Origin: Mycoplasma marinum
Lineage (GTDB): Bacteria > Bacillota_I > Bacilli_A > Mycoplasmatales > Metamycoplasmataceae
Direction of reading: 5' to 3'
Length of the DNA stretch: 64,000 bases
Assembly: GCF_004335975.1 (NCBI RefSeq)
Contig: NZ_PSZO01000002.1
Coordinates: 27,813 to 91,812 of the forward strand
The translations under genes and the position numbers were made by a program. Of the stretch, positions 63,953 through 64,000 are shown in pieces; position 1 is the first letter of the stretch, and every line of letters starts with the position of its first letter. The notes under the pieces were generated by a model. It had not been told where the DNA came from, made no database searches, and worked only from the letters and a program-made list of their open reading frames with translations.

Positions 63953-64000
63953 ATGAAACATTATAAATTTAAAGATAAATTGTGGGCATTAAAACAATTG
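63953..64000 (+). CDS. Start of an unidentified gene (cut by window edge)
   Basis: Sixteen codons from ATG 63953 (MKHYKFKDKLWALKQL) run off the window without a stop. Too short to assign. Confidence 0.5.
   Translation, partial: MKHYKFKDKLWALKQL

Noticed and set aside
1..64000. CRISPR array, prophage or integrative element
   Set aside because: No regularly spaced repeats, cas, integrase, or conjugation genes were found.

Overview
The window is a strongly AT-rich, gene-dense piece of a wall-less bacterium of the Mycoplasma type. Many genes read through in-frame TGA codons at positions where the protein family needs tryptophan (SecE, NusG, RlmB, Ffh, PdhA, MalK and others), so UGA codes Trp. 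Surface proteins carry a lipobox ending in SCG, intergenic gaps are short, and most genes form tight runs with TAATG overlaps. A fermentative species of the hominis/synoviae/pulmonis side of the mycoplasmas would fit, but that placement is an inference.

Layout. 1-1580: start of apt, then rplA and rplK on the minus strand. 1746-6786: amino acid permease, small membrane protein, tRNA-Tyr/tRNA-Gln, and a two-gene operon of a lipoprotein and a secreted endonuclease I, all lying between rplK and nusG. 6936-11136: nusG, secE, rpmG, a SigH-like factor, rlmB and a folT-cysS fusion, which keeps the Firmicute cysS-rlmB-sigH-rpmG-secE-nusG order. 11243-19385: rlmH, mnmG, rbgA, two Pr6Pr-type membrane proteins, ffh, rplS, trmD, rpsP. 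19662-26210: plus-strand ABC transporter, a third Pr6Pr-like protein and a YhhN-like protein, then a coiled-coil lipoprotein broken by a 7-A run. 26356-34877: lplA and an alpha/beta hydrolase face a nox-pdhA-pdhB-pdhC-pdhD operon. 35048-42407: rpsO, truB-ribF, rimP-nusA-ylxR-infB-rbfA and a DHH phosphoesterase. 42513-46687: typA, lipoprotein operon and decayed coding sequence. 46687-56282: maltose/maltodextrin-type ABC system (binding lipoprotein, MalK, MalG, MalF), two small membrane proteins and a pullulanase. 56530-64000: oligoendopeptidase F, two tandem DHH phosphoesterases, membrane nuclease lipoprotein, ychF, tdk, tRNA-His and the start of an unknown gene.

How it fits together. Glucan uptake and debranching feed glycolysis; pyruvate goes to acetyl-CoA through the PDH operon, whose first gene nox reoxidises the NADH; LplA charges the lipoyl domain, which here sits on E3 and is missing from E2. 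Two surface nucleases, three DHH phosphoesterases, Apt and Tdk form a nucleotide salvage set. Translation and ribosome-maturation genes fill most of the rest.

Most unusual points: FolT fused to cysteinyl-tRNA synthetase; long cytoplasmic coiled-coil extensions on MalF (about 420 residues) and MalG (about 185 residues); a shared palindrome upstream of both maltose promoters; a widespread arrangement with a TATAAT box 6-9 nt before the start codon and no Shine-Dalgarno, implying leaderless mRNAs; and a sigma-like gene in the ancestral sigH slot.
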